Both the position numbers and the translations under genes were made by a program. DNA of 64,000 bases from Gracilibacillus suaedae (GTDB lineage Bacteria; Bacillota; Bacilli; Bacillales; Amphibacillaceae): the NCBI RefSeq assembly GCF_017599345.1, contig NZ_JAGFVL010000044.1, forward strand, positions 29,142 through 93,141, in the 5' to 3' direction. The notes beneath the pieces were generated by a model that was not told the DNA's origin, searched no databases, and saw only the letters and a list, made by a program, of their open reading frames with translations. Below are positions 38,734 through 48,135 of this stretch, in pieces; the stretch's first letter is position 1, and each line of letters opens with the position of its first letter.

Positions 38734-41004
38734 TTGTATCAAAAATTACATTGGTTTGTATTGTTATATGTCATGAGTTTTGTACTGAAAGATGTGAGTG
38801 CTAAATGGTTCATGATGATTTTAGCTGTTATCATTTTATTTTTAATATACAACCATCGATTTTCTAAACTCTTTATTACCTCTCTAACCGCTTTTGGCCT
38901 TTTTTCCTTTTATCAAATCCCATCCTTAAATCTAGATGATACCGAAGAACAAACCTCAAGTACTTATGTCCAAGGATATATTCAATCTTCAGTAGAACAA
39001 AACAGTCAATTTATTCGATTTACCTTCCAAACTTCTGATGATTCTATTATCCAAGTATATTATTTTGTAGAATCAGATATTTCAGGCAATTTATCCTCAT
39101 TTCGCACTGGTGCTTCTTGTATGTTGTACGGTACCTTTCAGAATATTCCAGCTGCGCGTAACCCTGGGCAATTTAATTACAAAGAATACTTGGCTTCACA
39201 AGGAATTGAGAAACAATTTGTAATCGAATCAATAGACAAAAGTAGATGCGAAGGACAATCACCCTGGCAAAAGATATACGATTTTCGTCAACAAATATTA
39301 GGTCATATCGAGCATCATGTGAGTACATTTACATATGCATGGTTCGCTGCTCTCTTATTTGGAGAGCGTGAGCATTTAGAAGATGATGTTGTAAACTTAT
39401 TTCAAAATTGGAATCTTAGTCATTTACTAGCGATCTCTGGTCTACATGTTGGTCTAATTCTAACGATCGTTTACTTTATATTGTTATTTGTATGTCGAAT
39501 TACGATTGAAAAAGCACAAGTTTTAATAGCTTGTTTATTGTTTTTCTATCCCGCCATGGCAGGAGGAGCACCTTCTGTTTGGCGAGCCAGTCTGTTAGCG
39601 ATTGTTATTATTGTACTTTCTAAGTTACCTATCCGTTTTGCTATAACAGACATGTTGAGTATTGTTTTTATCATGATGGTGCTTTTGGATAAATTTATGA
39701 TCTATTCAATTGCTTTTCAATTTAGTTTTATAGTGACGTTTGGAATTATACTGTCAAGAAAATTATTGAATGGCGTAGAAGGAAATATGTGGATAGCGCT
39801 GCGAATTTCACTTATGAGTATGCTCACCATCTTACCTATTCAGCTGTATCATTTTTACCAATTCCAACCATTATCAGTCTTTGTAAATGTAATTATCATT
39901 CCTTATTTTACAGTAGCAGTGTTACCGATTTTATTTTTAATACTGCTTGCTTCATTTATGCCAGTCCTTTTAGCAATATTAGATAACATTTTTGTGCCTC
40001 TTCATAAAACGGCAATCACAGTCTTGACAGTAATGGATCATTGGATGCCAGCGCCTTGGTTGACGGGGGAATTTCCAATTTATTTATTTCTGCCTTTTTA
40101 TCTAATATTATGGTTATTTTTATACTATTTCGAAAAGCAACAATTCCGAAAATCCCTTCGATTTGGTTCGTTATTAGTTATGTTACTAATTATTATAAGT
40201 CTCAAGCCACACTTAGATCAACATGGGTATATAACAATGTTGGACATCGGTCAAGGAGATGCTATTATTGTGGAATTACCATATAGAAAAGGAGTGTTTA
40301 TATTGGATGCTGGTGGGAAGGTGTCAACAGATTTTTCCGATAACTCGTCTGAAACATTTGATCAGGTGATTGATCCATTTTTGAAGTCTAAGGGAATTGA
40401 TAAAATTGATGCTATTATTTTGTCACATGCTGATCATGATCATATAGGAAGTGTACCATATATACTAGCTGATTATTCCGTTGATTATGTAATCACTAGT
40501 CCTTATTTTGATGAAAAGATAATCGAACAATATAAACTTATAGTAACAGAAACTCAATTTGTCACTGTGAAGGCTGGGGATATGTTCGATCTTAAAGATC
40601 AAGTATTTGAAGTTCATTATCCCGTACGTAATCAATCAGATAGAAATGAGAATTCACTCGTGATAAGTAGTTCATTTGGTAATGACAAATGGTTATTCAC
40701 GGGTGATTTAGGAGAAGAGGGAGAAACAGCAATAGTAAATGCTTACCCAGAATTAAAAGCAGACGTATTAAAAGTTGCCCATCATGGCAGTAATACGTCA
40801 AGTTCTTTGTCTTTTTTAGAAGCTGTAGAAGCAGATTTAGCATTAATATCGGTTGGTAAAGATAATCGTTATGGTCATCCACATCAAGAGATATTAGATA
40901 ACTTGGAAAGATACAATATAAAAGTCATGAGAACAGACCAATCCGGTGCCTTAATTTATAAATTCTCTGAAGAAAGAGGAACAGTTTTTCCTTATTTACC
41001 ATAA
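38734..41004 (+). CDS. comEC: Competence protein ComEC, DNA uptake channel
   Basis: A 756-residue polytopic protein that carries single-stranded DNA through the membrane. An N-terminal oligonucleotide-binding-like extracellular domain (about 70-170) is followed by the Competence domain with multiple helices (NLSHLLAISGLHVGL near residue 228; AGGAPSVWRASLLA). A C-terminal metallo-beta-lactamase-like domain (about 505-745) shows DIGQGDAIIV, DAGGK, SHADHDHIGS and KVAHHGSNTSS. The TTG start is eight bases after GGGGGAGGTG. It is the last gene of the operon, convergent with yqzM. Confidence 0.95.
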   Translation: MYQKLHWFVLLYVMSFVLKDVSAKWFMMILAVIILFLIYNHRFSKLFITSLTAFGLFSFYQIPSLNLDDTEEQTSSTYVQGYIQSSVEQNSQFIRFTFQTSDDSIIQVYYFVESDISGNLSSFRTGASCMLYGTFQNIPAARNPGQFNYKEYLASQGIEKQFVIESIDKSRCEGQSPWQKIYDFRQQILGHIEHHVSTFTYAWFAALLFGEREHLEDDVVNLFQNWNLSHLLAISGLHVGLILTIVYFILLFVCRITIEKAQVLIACLLFFYPAMAGGAPSVWRASLLAIVIIVLSKLPIRFAITDMLSIVFIMMVLLDKFMIYSIAFQFSFIVTFGIILSRKLLNGVEGNMWIALRISLMSMLTILPIQLYHFYQFQPLSVFVNVIIIPYFTVAVLPILFLILLASFMPVLLAILDNIFVPLHKTAITVLTVMDHWMPAPWLTGEFPIYLFLPFYLILWLFLYYFEKQQFRKSLRFGSLLVMLLIIISLKPHLDQHGYITMLDIGQGDAIIVELPYRKGVFILDAGGKVSTDFSDNSSETFDQVIDPFLKSKGIDKIDAIILSHADHDHIGSVPYILADYSVDYVITSPYFDEKIIEQYKLIVTETQFVTVKAGDMFDLKDQVFEVHYPVRNQSDRNENSLVISSSFGNDKWLFTGDLGEEGETAIVNAYPELKADVLKVAHHGSNTSSSLSFLEAVEADLALISVGKDNRYGHPHQEILDNLERYNIKVMRTDQSGALIYKFSEERGTVFPYLP

Positions 41005-41023
41005 TATACAGTAGAATATAAAA

Positions 41024-41049
41024 AACGAGACTAAATGGTTAGCCTCGTT
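41024..41049 (-). terminator. Shared terminator between comEC and yqzM
   Basis: AACGAG-A-CTAA and TTAG-C-CTCGTT pair; the minus strand continues TTTTTTATATT, so it fits yqzM best and is weaker for comEC. Confidence 0.7.
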
Positions 41050-41053
41050 CCTT

Positions 41054-41188
41054 TTATGAACCAATTGCATCGAAAATAACTCCAATAAAGAAAATAATCA
41101 TAAAGAATACAAATGAGAAAACAAATCCAAATCCAGCATCAAAAATGTCATGTCGTTTCGACTGAACATCCTTTTCAAATTCATTCAT
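41054..41188 (-). CDS. yqzM: YqzM family small membrane protein
   Basis: A 44-residue protein, MNEFEKDVQSKRHDIFDAGF followed by a single hydrophobic helix (FVFSFVFFMIIFFIGVIF) and DAIGS. It matches YqzM, conserved beside comEC in Bacillaceae, in sequence, length and position. Its role is unknown. AAAGGAGGTAATAAC precedes the ATG on the minus strand. It is shorter than most gene-calling cut-offs. Confidence 0.92.
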   Translation of the reverse strand: MNEFEKDVQSKRHDIFDAGFGFVFSFVFFMIIFFIGVIFDAIGS

Positions 41189-41426
41189 TGTTATTACCTC
41201 CTTTAAATATCAAGTTGAAGTGAATTGCCATACTCCTGTTTGCATGTAACATCAACGATTGTCTGTTAGCATTACTTAAATTTTTTCATCCATATCTCAG
41301 GATTCCCTTACTTAGCAAGAGTTAACACCTATATATTTTGGGGTATCAGGTCAATCTATATATAAGAAAATATCGCAGCTTGATTAGATACCTAGGGCTA
41401 ATGAAGTTGCGTTGATATAGATTGCA
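41189..41426. other. Gene-free stretch between yqzM and holA
   Basis: No gene or strong repeat seen; A/T-rich, contains the divergent promoter regions of yqzM and holA. Confidence 0.5.
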
Positions 41427-41457
41427 GAGGGAAGGATGAAAATGCCTCCCTCTTTTT
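41427..41457 (+). terminator. Orphan terminator upstream of holA
   Basis: GAGGGA(GG) and (CC)TCCCTC with a 12-base loop, followed by TTTTT. No gene ends here, so it may be an attenuator, the end of a small RNA, or insulation before holA. Confidence 0.7.
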
Positions 41458-41610
41458 CATTATTATGTATGATATAGGTTTTTACATTCACACTTCTTTT
41501 CAACAGTTAAATCTTATTATACAATAAAACATATTCCGTTTTTTTTCAACTTTTTATCGTGTTTGACACAATTTTTTTAGAAAATAAGTTACATATTTGG
41601 AGATGAGTGA

Positions 41611-42648
41611 ATGAGTTATTTGGCATGTATCGAAGAAATGAAGAAAGGGAAAATCGCTCCGATTTATTATTTTCATGGAACTGAAACCTATATGATTGAA
41701 GCGTTAAAACAGGCCTTAATTTCAAATGGTGTGGAACAGGAGGAACAGGACACGAATTTGTCCATTTATGACCTGGAAGAAATTTCAATCCAGGAAGTCG
41801 TCACAGATGCAGAAACATTTCCTTTCCTAGGGGAAAGGAAAGTTATAATTGCTACAAATGCAGATTTTTTAAAAGCAAAACCGGCTAAATCAGAAATCGA
41901 ACATCAGCCTGAAGTATTAATTGATTACATACAAAATCCTGCACCATATTCTATTTTAGTAATAATAGCTCCTTATGAAAAAGTAGACGAGCGGAAAAAG
42001 GTGGTTAAACAACTTAAGAAAGCCGCCAAAACTGTGGCGTGCGAACCGTTAAAGGAATGGAATATCCAAGAAGTGATCGGCACCATTGCAAAGGAGCATG
42101 GAGTATCCATATCTGATGAAGTGATGACATATTTTATTAATGAAATTGGAACTAATTTGATGATTATTCATTCTGAAATGGAGAAGCTTGCCATATATGT
42201 AGGAGAAGGAAATGCAATCAGACTAGAAGATGCGGAATTATTACTTTCAAGTCAAGAGAACAGTTCGGCATTGAAATTAATGGATGCTATCATGGTAAAC
42301 GATTTAGCGAAAGCTATTGATATCACTAAAGACTTAGAAAAGATGAATGAGGATCCGATTGCTTTGATTGCACTTGTGGCGTCACAATTCAGGACGTTGC
42401 TACATGTAAAATTGTTGAAGCAAAAAGGGTATACGCAACAGCAAATGGCCAGTCAGCTCAAAATTCATCCATATGTTGCGAAGTTATCGATTCAGCGCCA
42501 AAGTAAATTTCAGGTTAAAGAATTGAAAGAAGCGATTGATCTCCTAACCGAAACGGATGCCCAAATAAAATCCGGCCAGATGGATAAATCACTGGCCTTT
42601 GAACTGTTACTATACCGATTAATTTCCAAAAGGAAGATTGTGTCTTAG
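41611..42648 (+). CDS. holA: DNA polymerase III subunit delta
   Basis: A 345-residue clamp-loader wrench subunit (YqeN) that opens the beta clamp. It has the N-terminal domain IYYFHGTETYMIEALKQAL (residues about 17-35), the degenerate AAA+ core, and a C-terminal helical domain ending KSGQMDKSLAFELLLYRLI. Length is typical. GGAGATGAGTGA precedes the ATG. A TTGACA lies about 45 bases upstream but the matching -10 is poor. It lies between comEC/yqzM and convergent rpsT, as in B. subtilis. Confidence 0.95.
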   Translation: MSYLACIEEMKKGKIAPIYYFHGTETYMIEALKQALISNGVEQEEQDTNLSIYDLEEISIQEVVTDAETFPFLGERKVIIATNADFLKAKPAKSEIEHQPEVLIDYIQNPAPYSILVIIAPYEKVDERKKVVKQLKKAAKTVACEPLKEWNIQEVIGTIAKEHGVSISDEVMTYFINEIGTNLMIIHSEMEKLAIYVGEGNAIRLEDAELLLSSQENSSALKLMDAIMVNDLAKAIDITKDLEKMNEDPIALIALVASQFRTLLHVKLLKQKGYTQQQMASQLKIHPYVAKLSIQRQSKFQVKELKEAIDLLTETDAQIKSGQMDKSLAFELLLYRLISKRKIVS

Positions 42649-42674
42649 GGAAGTTGCTGATAACAACTTGTTGA

Positions 42675-42855
42675 GCGGACATCTAGTGCGTTATTTGACG
42701 AAAAATCCCCCGTTTTTCTGTGTTGGCGGACATTTAATCCTTTATTCGGTTACTTTTGGTGAAAATTAGCTTTATTTTCGAAGAATAACGGAATAGATGT
42801 CCGCAAAGGGCTTAAAAACAGCACCTTTGTCACAAATAACGGAACGAATGTCCGC
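42675..42855. repeat. Cluster of four GCGGACAT repeats, two in each orientation
   Basis: Forward units at 42675 (GCGGACATCTAGTGCGTTAT) and 42726 (GCGGACATTTAATCCTTTAT) face inverted units ending at 42804 (AATAACGGAATAGATGTCCG then C) and 42855 (AAATAACGGAACGAATGTCC then GC). The array can fold into nested hairpins. From memory, the AACGGAACGAATGTCCGC motif recurs in intergenic DNA of related Bacillaceae. It fills the convergent gap of holA and rpsT. Confidence 0.75.
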
Positions 42856-42882
42856 GCTCGATCCACGTTCTTTTCTGATAAT

Positions 42883-42917
42883 AAAAAAACCACAACAGTT
42901 TTGTTGTGGTTTTTTTA
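42883..42917. terminator. Bidirectional terminator at rpsT 3' end
   Basis: AAAAAAACCACAACA, loop GTTTT, then TGTTGTGGTTTTTTT (shared bases at the loop): a strong hairpin with T-runs in both directions, serving rpsT on the minus strand. Confidence 0.9.
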
Positions 42918-43184
42918 TTATGCGCTTAGTCCGTTTACTTTCTGTGCTAAGCGAGATTTTTGACGGTTACCTTTGTTTTGGTGGATAAGTCCTTTTTGTA
43001 CGGCTTTGTCAATTTTCTTCACTGCAGTTGCAAGTGCAGCCTTTGCATTTTCAACATCATTGCTTGCTACTAATGCTTCCACTTTCTTAATATGTGAACG
43101 CATATCTGCTTTAACGGTTTGGTTTTGTTGACGGTGATCATCATTCACACGAACACGTTTAATTGCTGATTTAATATTAGCCAA
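42918..43184 (-). CDS. rpsT: 30S ribosomal protein S20
   Basis: An 88-residue Lys/Arg/Ala-rich helical protein binding 16S rRNA. It starts with ANIKSAIKRVRVNDDHRQQ and ends GNRQKSRLAQKVNGLSA, the S20 pattern. The start is TTG at 43184 behind GGAGGTGAAGACA; the upstream ATG (43199) lies in the ribosome site and would add MEVKT. The rare start codon suggests modulated translation, as known for rpsT in other bacteria. It is divergent from gpr. Confidence 0.95.
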   Translation of the reverse strand: MANIKSAIKRVRVNDDHRQQNQTVKADMRSHIKKVEALVASNDVENAKAALATAVKKIDKAVQKGLIHQNKGNRQKSRLAQKVNGLSA

Positions 43185-43298
43185 TGTCTTCACCTCCATC
43201 TTGCTTCTTACCCTATCTTAAGTTAGGTCAAATGACATTTTACCAAAGCTTTAACAAGTTTTCAATAAAAATTGTTGTTACAAAGGAATATTCCACCG

Positions 43299-43328
43299 TG
43301 TATCATTTCGAACTTCTCGGTAAAACTA
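43299..43328 (+). promoter_or_regulatory. Candidate sigma-G/F promoter of gpr
   Basis: TGTATC (-35, consensus TGHATR), a 17-base spacer, and AAAACTA (-10, consensus CATWMTA), 28 bases before the gpr start. Forespore control of gpr is known in B. subtilis. Confidence 0.5.
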
Positions 43329-43355
43329 TACAAAAATCCATGAGGAGGTTTGTCT

Positions 43356-44447
43356 GTGAAAGATCAATCATTTGAAGTAAGAACAGATCTAGCTGTGGAA
43401 GCAAAGGATATGTATGTTGAAAAAGAAGAAAAAAAAGAACAACAAATACCAGGAGTAACCATAAGTGAGAAGAAAATTGGAAATATAGAAGTAACAAACG
43501 TTGAAGTTGATGAGGAAGGTGCAAAAGCGATTGGGAAGAATCCAGGTTCCTACCACACAGTTTATTCTAATGCAATAAAACAACAGGATACAAAATCCCA
43601 AGAAGAAACTGCAAAAGTAGTAACGAAACAATTACTTGAATTAATGAACAAAAATCATGTTGCACAAGATGCTTCAGGATTAATCGTCGGTTTAGGAAAT
43701 CGTAACGTAACACCAGATGCATTAGGTCCACTGGCAATTGACAAAGTGCTTGTCACCAATCATTTATTTATTCATGAACCACAGTATGTGCAAGATGGCT
43801 ATCGCAAAGTAGCGACGATTAACCCTGGCGTAATGGGAGTTACCGGAATTGAAACGAGCGATATTATCAAAGGTGTCATAGAGAAATATAAACCAGGCTT
43901 TGTAATTGCTATCGATGCTCTTGCATCTCGTTCCATTGAAAGGGTGAATGCAACTATACAATTATCAGATTCAGGTATCCATCCAGGTTCAGGCGTTGGC
44001 AATAAACGAAAAGAATTAAGTAAAGAGACGTTGGGTGTTCCTGTTTTTGCTATCGGTGTGCCAACTGTAGTTGATGCGGTTACGATTACCAGCGATGCAA
44101 TTGATTATGTCTTAAAACATATTGGCAAAGAGTGGCGAGAAAAAGACGAACCTTCTAAATCATTGACACCGGCAGGATTAAATTTTGGTGAACGCTCTCT
44201 ATCGGATGAAGATTTACCACCTATTGAAAAAAGAGAAAAAATATTTGGCATGATTGGTGCATTAGATGAACAAGAGAAGCGTGCCTTAATGCAAGAAGTG
44301 CTGACTCCCCTAGGACATAATTTAATGGTAACACCTAAGGAAATAGACGGATATATAAAGGATATGGCTCATTTATTGGCAGAAGCATTGAATGCAGCAA
44401 TGCATGAAAATGTTAATATTAAAAATTTTGCTAATTATACAAGGTAA
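43356..44447 (+). CDS. gpr: Germination protease GPR
   Basis: A 363-residue aspartic-type spore protease (A25 family) that degrades alpha/beta SASPs during germination. It is made as a zymogen and cleaves its own short N-terminal propeptide. Family runs include VGLGNRNVTPDALGPLA (about 108-124), INPGVMGVTGIETSDII, IAIDALASRSIERVN and GVPTVVDAVTIT. The GTG at 43356 lies seven bases after GAGGAGG. A forespore-type promoter stands upstream. spoIIP follows 74 bases later, as in Bacillus. Confidence 0.95.
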   Translation: MKDQSFEVRTDLAVEAKDMYVEKEEKKEQQIPGVTISEKKIGNIEVTNVEVDEEGAKAIGKNPGSYHTVYSNAIKQQDTKSQEETAKVVTKQLLELMNKNHVAQDASGLIVGLGNRNVTPDALGPLAIDKVLVTNHLFIHEPQYVQDGYRKVATINPGVMGVTGIETSDIIKGVIEKYKPGFVIAIDALASRSIERVNATIQLSDSGIHPGSGVGNKRKELSKETLGVPVFAIGVPTVVDAVTITSDAIDYVLKHIGKEWREKDEPSKSLTPAGLNFGERSLSDEDLPPIEKREKIFGMIGALDEQEKRALMQEVLTPLGHNLMVTPKEIDGYIKDMAHLLAEALNAAMHENVNIKNFANYTR

Positions 44448-44521
44448 AATAGGTTCTACTTTCTATCGAATCATCATAGTATCTACTAGATATGATAGAG
44501 GAGATAGAAAGGAGAACTATT

Positions 44522-45724
44522 ATGCACCGCCCTAATCGATTACAAAAGAAACGTGTGTTTTTATTTTCAAAACATAAATTATTAATCATTATATCAGGAT
44601 TTGTTACCACGTTTTTTGCAATGTTTATTTTAGTGGGTATGTTAACAAGTATGGATCCGAGTTATCGTGTTGCTTCTAATACTGTCAAGAAATGGACGAA
44701 CAATGTAACGGAAGTCCATTTCTTATCTTTAATGATGATGGAAAATCGTGTTTTTAAAGAAGCCCTTCCAGAAGACCAAACACCGATTGATATGTGGAAA
44801 GTAGTTTTTGAATTAGGGACGAATGTCAGAATGCATGATGTCAGAAGTTTATTAGGAAGAGAACTTCCTGGATTTGAAATGTATGATCGAGAAATATTGA
44901 TTGCAGGTGAGGGGACCGATTATACGAACTTAACGGTTGAATCAACACCACCACTCGATATCGTTTTAGAAGAAAGAGAAGCAACAACTCCTGAGGAAAA
45001 AGATGAAGAAAAAGATGAGGAAAAACCTGTTGAGGAACAAGAAAAAACAACAGGTGACAAGGATGTTGTTTATATATATAACACACATAACCGTGAATCA
45101 TTTTTACCTTATTTGCCTGATGCAGATGAGCCAGATGATGCCTTCCATCATGAAGTAAATATCACCAAAGTCAGTGAACAGCTTTCAAAAGATTTAAAAC
45201 GCCATGGAATAGGAGCGGAAGTGGATGATACCGATATTGGTGCAATCCTAAATGAAAAAGGATGGAATTATTCAGCGGATTCATATAGAGCTTCTAAAGA
45301 TGTGGTCGAAGCAGCGCTGACGGACAACAAAGATGTGAATTTTGTGTTTGATTTACATCGTGATAGTATCCGTAAAGATTTAACAACCATTGAGATTGAC
45401 GGGAAATCATATGCCAAGATTATGTTTGTAATAGGTGGAGACAATCCGAACTATGAAAAGAACTATGCCTTAGCAGAGAAACTACACGCTTTATTGGATG
45501 AAAAATATTATGGCTTAAGTCGAGGGGTAGAGATGTATGCTGGTGCAGGCAGAAATGGTGTTTATAACCAAGATGTCTCCGAAAATGCCTTGACAATTGA
45601 AGTTGGCGGGGTCGATAACACAATGGAAGAGCTGTATAACACCACAGAAGTTTTTGCAGAAATATTCAGTGAATATTATTGGGATGCAGAAAAAGTCTCA
45701 GGAACAAATGGGGAGGATGAATAG
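44522..45724 (+). CDS. spoIIP: Stage II sporulation protein P
   Basis: A 400-residue peptidoglycan hydrolase (amidase and endopeptidase) of the SpoIIDMP machine that drives engulfment. One N-terminal helix (about 20-42) anchors it. An acidic Glu/Lys linker lies at about 150-180, then the SpoIIP domain with VVYIYNTHNRESFLPY (zinc His) and FVFDLHRDSIRKD. GAAAGGAGAACTATT precedes the ATG at 44522; an ATG 30 bases upstream lacks a site. It overlaps the ribosome site of yqxA, so expression is coupled. Confidence 0.93.
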   Translation: MHRPNRLQKKRVFLFSKHKLLIIISGFVTTFFAMFILVGMLTSMDPSYRVASNTVKKWTNNVTEVHFLSLMMMENRVFKEALPEDQTPIDMWKVVFELGTNVRMHDVRSLLGRELPGFEMYDREILIAGEGTDYTNLTVESTPPLDIVLEEREATTPEEKDEEKDEEKPVEEQEKTTGDKDVVYIYNTHNRESFLPYLPDADEPDDAFHHEVNITKVSEQLSKDLKRHGIGAEVDDTDIGAILNEKGWNYSADSYRASKDVVEAALTDNKDVNFVFDLHRDSIRKDLTTIEIDGKSYAKIMFVIGGDNPNYEKNYALAEKLHALLDEKYYGLSRGVEMYAGAGRNGVYNQDVSENALTIEVGGVDNTMEELYNTTEVFAEIFSEYYWDAEKVSGTNGEDE

Positions 45725-45725
45725 G

Positions 45726-46043
45726 GTGAAGTACTTCTTTTATCTATTGTTGTTAACACTAGTTTTTTCGTTAGGGATGTACATTGGTATTGATCGATCT
45801 GAAGGGCATGAAGCAGTCGATTCTCCTCAAGAAGTAGTGGTTAATGAACCAGTAGATGCGGATGAAGTTGAGGTAGTAGATAGGGACAAGATTATTGAAG
45901 AAGTGGAAAGAGACATCCAGGTGAATGAGAAGATCGAACCAACCTTTTTACACTCAGCAGCAGGTGAAGGGGAAAAAATTGTCAAAGTTATTTTCGATCA
46001 AATTGTCGATGTTACCTATACAGTAGTGGATGGCATTTTTTAA
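45726..46043 (+). CDS. yqxA: YqxA, DUF3679 membrane protein
   Basis: A 105-residue protein with one N-terminal transmembrane helix (YFFYLLLLTLVFSLGMYIG), an acidic central region and a C-terminal segment FLHSAAGEGEKIVKVIFDQI. It matches YqxA/DUF3679 by position after spoIIP, size and layout. Function unknown, possibly sporulation-linked. The GTG at 45726 is nine bases after GGGGAGG; the ATG at 45717 abuts that site. It starts one base after the spoIIP stop. Confidence 0.82.
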   Translation: MKYFFYLLLLTLVFSLGMYIGIDRSEGHEAVDSPQEVVVNEPVDADEVEVVDRDKIIEEVERDIQVNEKIEPTFLHSAAGEGEKIVKVIFDQIVDVTYTVVDGIF

Positions 46044-46080
46044 TTGTAAAAATGGCTCTAAACAGTCATACTTTATTAAG

Positions 46081-46170
46081 GTGTTAGCGTCTCTGGTATC
46101 CCCTTTTAGCTTCCTTATGTAATCTAAAGGTTGTAGTGGGGTCTTACAGACGATTAGCACCGTGATAAAG
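46081..46170. repeat. Dispersed repeat C, copy 2
   Basis: Shares TTTTAGCTTCC, then GGGGTCTTACAGACGATTAG and CACCGTGATAAA with 11974-12062. It lies between yqxA and the lepA promoter. Confidence 0.55.
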
Positions 46171-46189
46171 TCTTGTCTGGATATTTCTG

Positions 46190-46218
46190 TTGAACATCCA
46201 TGTTTTCACTGCTATAAT
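46190..46218 (+). promoter_or_regulatory. Sigma-A promoter of lepA
   Basis: TTGAAC, 17-base spacer, perfect TATAAT, 35 bases before the lepA start. It shows lepA is independent of spoIIP-yqxA. Confidence 0.7.
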
Positions 46219-46252
46219 CAATGCTAGTATTGTGGTCGAATATAGGAGTTGA

Positions 46253-48073
46253 ATGACATTGACGAACATTAGAAATCAAAGCAAAGTACGTAATTTTTCT
46301 ATAATTGCACATATTGATCACGGAAAATCAACGTTAGCAGACCGAATATTGGAAAAAACAAAAGCATTGACGTCTCGTGAGATGAAAGAGCAATTTTTAG
46401 ATGCCATGGATTTAGAACGTGAACGCGGAATAACTATTAAACTAAATGCTGTTCAATTGAAATATGATCGCGGTGGTGGGGATGAATACCTTTTTCACTT
46501 AATTGATACACCAGGACATGTCGATTTTACATACGAAGTATCAAGAAGTCTTGCAGCTTGTGAAGGCGCGATATTAGTGGTGGATGCTGCACAAGGTATT
46601 GAAGCACAAACATTGGCTAATGTTTATTTAGCACTGGATAACGATCTTGAAATTATCCCGGTTATTAATAAAATTGATTTGCCAAGTGCAGATCCAGAAC
46701 GTGTGAAACAAGAAATTACAGATGTGATTGGGATTGACGGAGATGAAGCTATTTTAGCTAGTGCGAAGTCAGGTATAGGTATCGATGAAATACTTGACCA
46801 AATTGTTGAAAAAATTCCTGCCCCAGAAGGTAATCCTGATGAGCCATTAAAAGCACTAATATTTGATTCTTTATATGATCCATATCGAGGAGTTATTGCA
46901 TATATTTGTGTGAAAGAAGGATCTGTTAAAGTAGGAGATAAAATTAGAATGATGGCGACGGATAAAGAATTTGAGGTCAATGAAGTCGGAGTTTTTAATC
47001 CGAAGCCAGTCCAACAAGATGAACTAACAGTAGGAGATGTAGGGTACTTAACCGCATCGATTAAAAATGTAGGCGATTCTCGAGTAGGGGATACCATTAC
47101 CTTGGCAAACAATCCGGCAGCTGAGCCATTACCAGGTTATCGTCGACTTAATCCAATGGTATTCTGTGGTCTTTACCCTGTTGATGCAGATAAATATAAT
47201 GATTTACGGGAAGCCCTTGAACGTTTAGAGTTAAACGATTCTTCATTACAATATGAAGCAGAAACTTCACAAGCGTTAGGTTTTGGTTTTCGGTGTGGTT
47301 TCTTAGGACTACTGCATATGGAAATTATTCAGGAACGTATTGAGCGTGAGTTTGGTATTGATTTAATCACAACTGCGCCAAGTGTTATTTATAAGGTTGT
47401 GAAGACAGACGGGGAAGAATTTGATATTGATAATCCGTCATTTATGCCAGATAACCAATCGGTACAAGAAGTCCAGGAACCATATGTTCGAGCGACGATT
47501 ATGGTGCCTAACGATTTTGTCGGACCAGTGATGGAAATCTGCCAGAAAAAACGTGGTGAATTTCAGGATATGCAATACTTGGATGATAATCGTGTCAATG
47601 TTGTCTATGAAATTCCATTATCCGAGATTGTCTATGACTTTTTTGATCAATTAAAGTCACAGACGAAAGGTTACGCATCATTTGATTATGAAATGGTAGG
47701 GTATAAGGTATCGAACTTGGTGAAAATGGATATTTTACTAAATGGTGATACTATCGATGCATTGTCCTTTATTGTACATCGTGATTTTGCTTTTGAACGT
47801 GGCAAGCAAATCGCTGATAAATTAAAGACGTTAATACCTAGGCAACAGTTCGAAGTGCCGATCCAGGCGGCAATTGGTAATAAGATAGTCGCAAGAACAA
47901 ATATTAAGGCAATGCGTAAAAACGTGTTAAGTAAATGTTACGGTGGGGATATTTCCCGAAAACGGAAACTTCTAGAGAAACAAAAAGAAGGTAAGAAAAG
48001 AATGAAAATGGTTGGTTCTGTCGAAGTTCCACAAGAAGCCTTTATGGCTGTACTTAAAATGGATGATGATTAG
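46253..48073 (+). CDS. lepA: Elongation factor 4 (LepA), ribosome back-translocase
   Basis: A 606-residue translational GTPase. The G domain shows [13 protein letters not shown] (P-loop, residues about 19-31), [16 protein letters not shown] and NKIDLPSA. Domains II, III and V resemble EF-G, and the LepA-specific C-terminal domain ends [20 protein letters not shown]. It acts on stalled or misassembled ribosomes. The start may be ATG 46253 or the TTG six bases on (AGGAG upstream fits the latter better). It has its own promoter and a terminator after the gene. Confidence 0.96.
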   Translation: MTLTNIRNQSKVRNFSIIAHIDHGKSTLADRILEKTKALTSREMKEQFLDAMDLERERGITIKLNAVQLKYDRGGGDEYLFHLIDTPGHVDFTYEVSRSLAACEGAILVVDAAQGIEAQTLANVYLALDNDLEIIPVINKIDLPSADPERVKQEITDVIGIDGDEAILASAKSGIGIDEILDQIVEKIPAPEGNPDEPLKALIFDSLYDPYRGVIAYICVKEGSVKVGDKIRMMATDKEFEVNEVGVFNPKPVQQDELTVGDVGYLTASIKNVGDSRVGDTITLANNPAAEPLPGYRRLNPMVFCGLYPVDADKYNDLREALERLELNDSSLQYEAETSQALGFGFRCGFLGLLHMEIIQERIEREFGIDLITTAPSVIYKVVKTDGEEFDIDNPSFMPDNQSVQEVQEPYVRATIMVPNDFVGPVMEICQKKRGEFQDMQYLDDNRVNVVYEIPLSEIVYDFFDQLKSQTKGYASFDYEMVGYKVSNLVKMDILLNGDTIDALSFIVHRDFAFERGKQIADKLKTLIPRQQFEVPIQAAIGNKIVARTNIKAMRKNVLSKCYGGDISRKRKLLEKQKEGKKRMKMVGSVEVPQEAFMAVLKMDDD

Positions 48074-48082
48074 ACAAATGCT

Positions 48083-48110
48083 AAACCCTTGTCAATTGGC
48101 AAGGGTTTTT
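48083..48110 (+). terminator. Terminator after lepA
   Basis: AACCCTTG(TC) and (GG)CAAGGGTT with a small loop, followed by TTTT. It lies just before the hemW start region, so hemW needs read-through or its own promoter. Confidence 0.8.
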
Positions 48111-48135
48111 ACCGTACGTCGAAGGGGGAGAAGCA

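Noticed and set aside
41536..41605. Strong sigma-A promoter for holA from TTGACA near 41570
   Set aside because: The -35 is perfect but the best -10 at 16-base spacing (TAAGTT) matches poorly; not listed as a feature.
42675..42855. CRISPR-like array
   Set aside because: Units occur in both orientations with irregular spacing and no cas genes; inverted repeats fit better.
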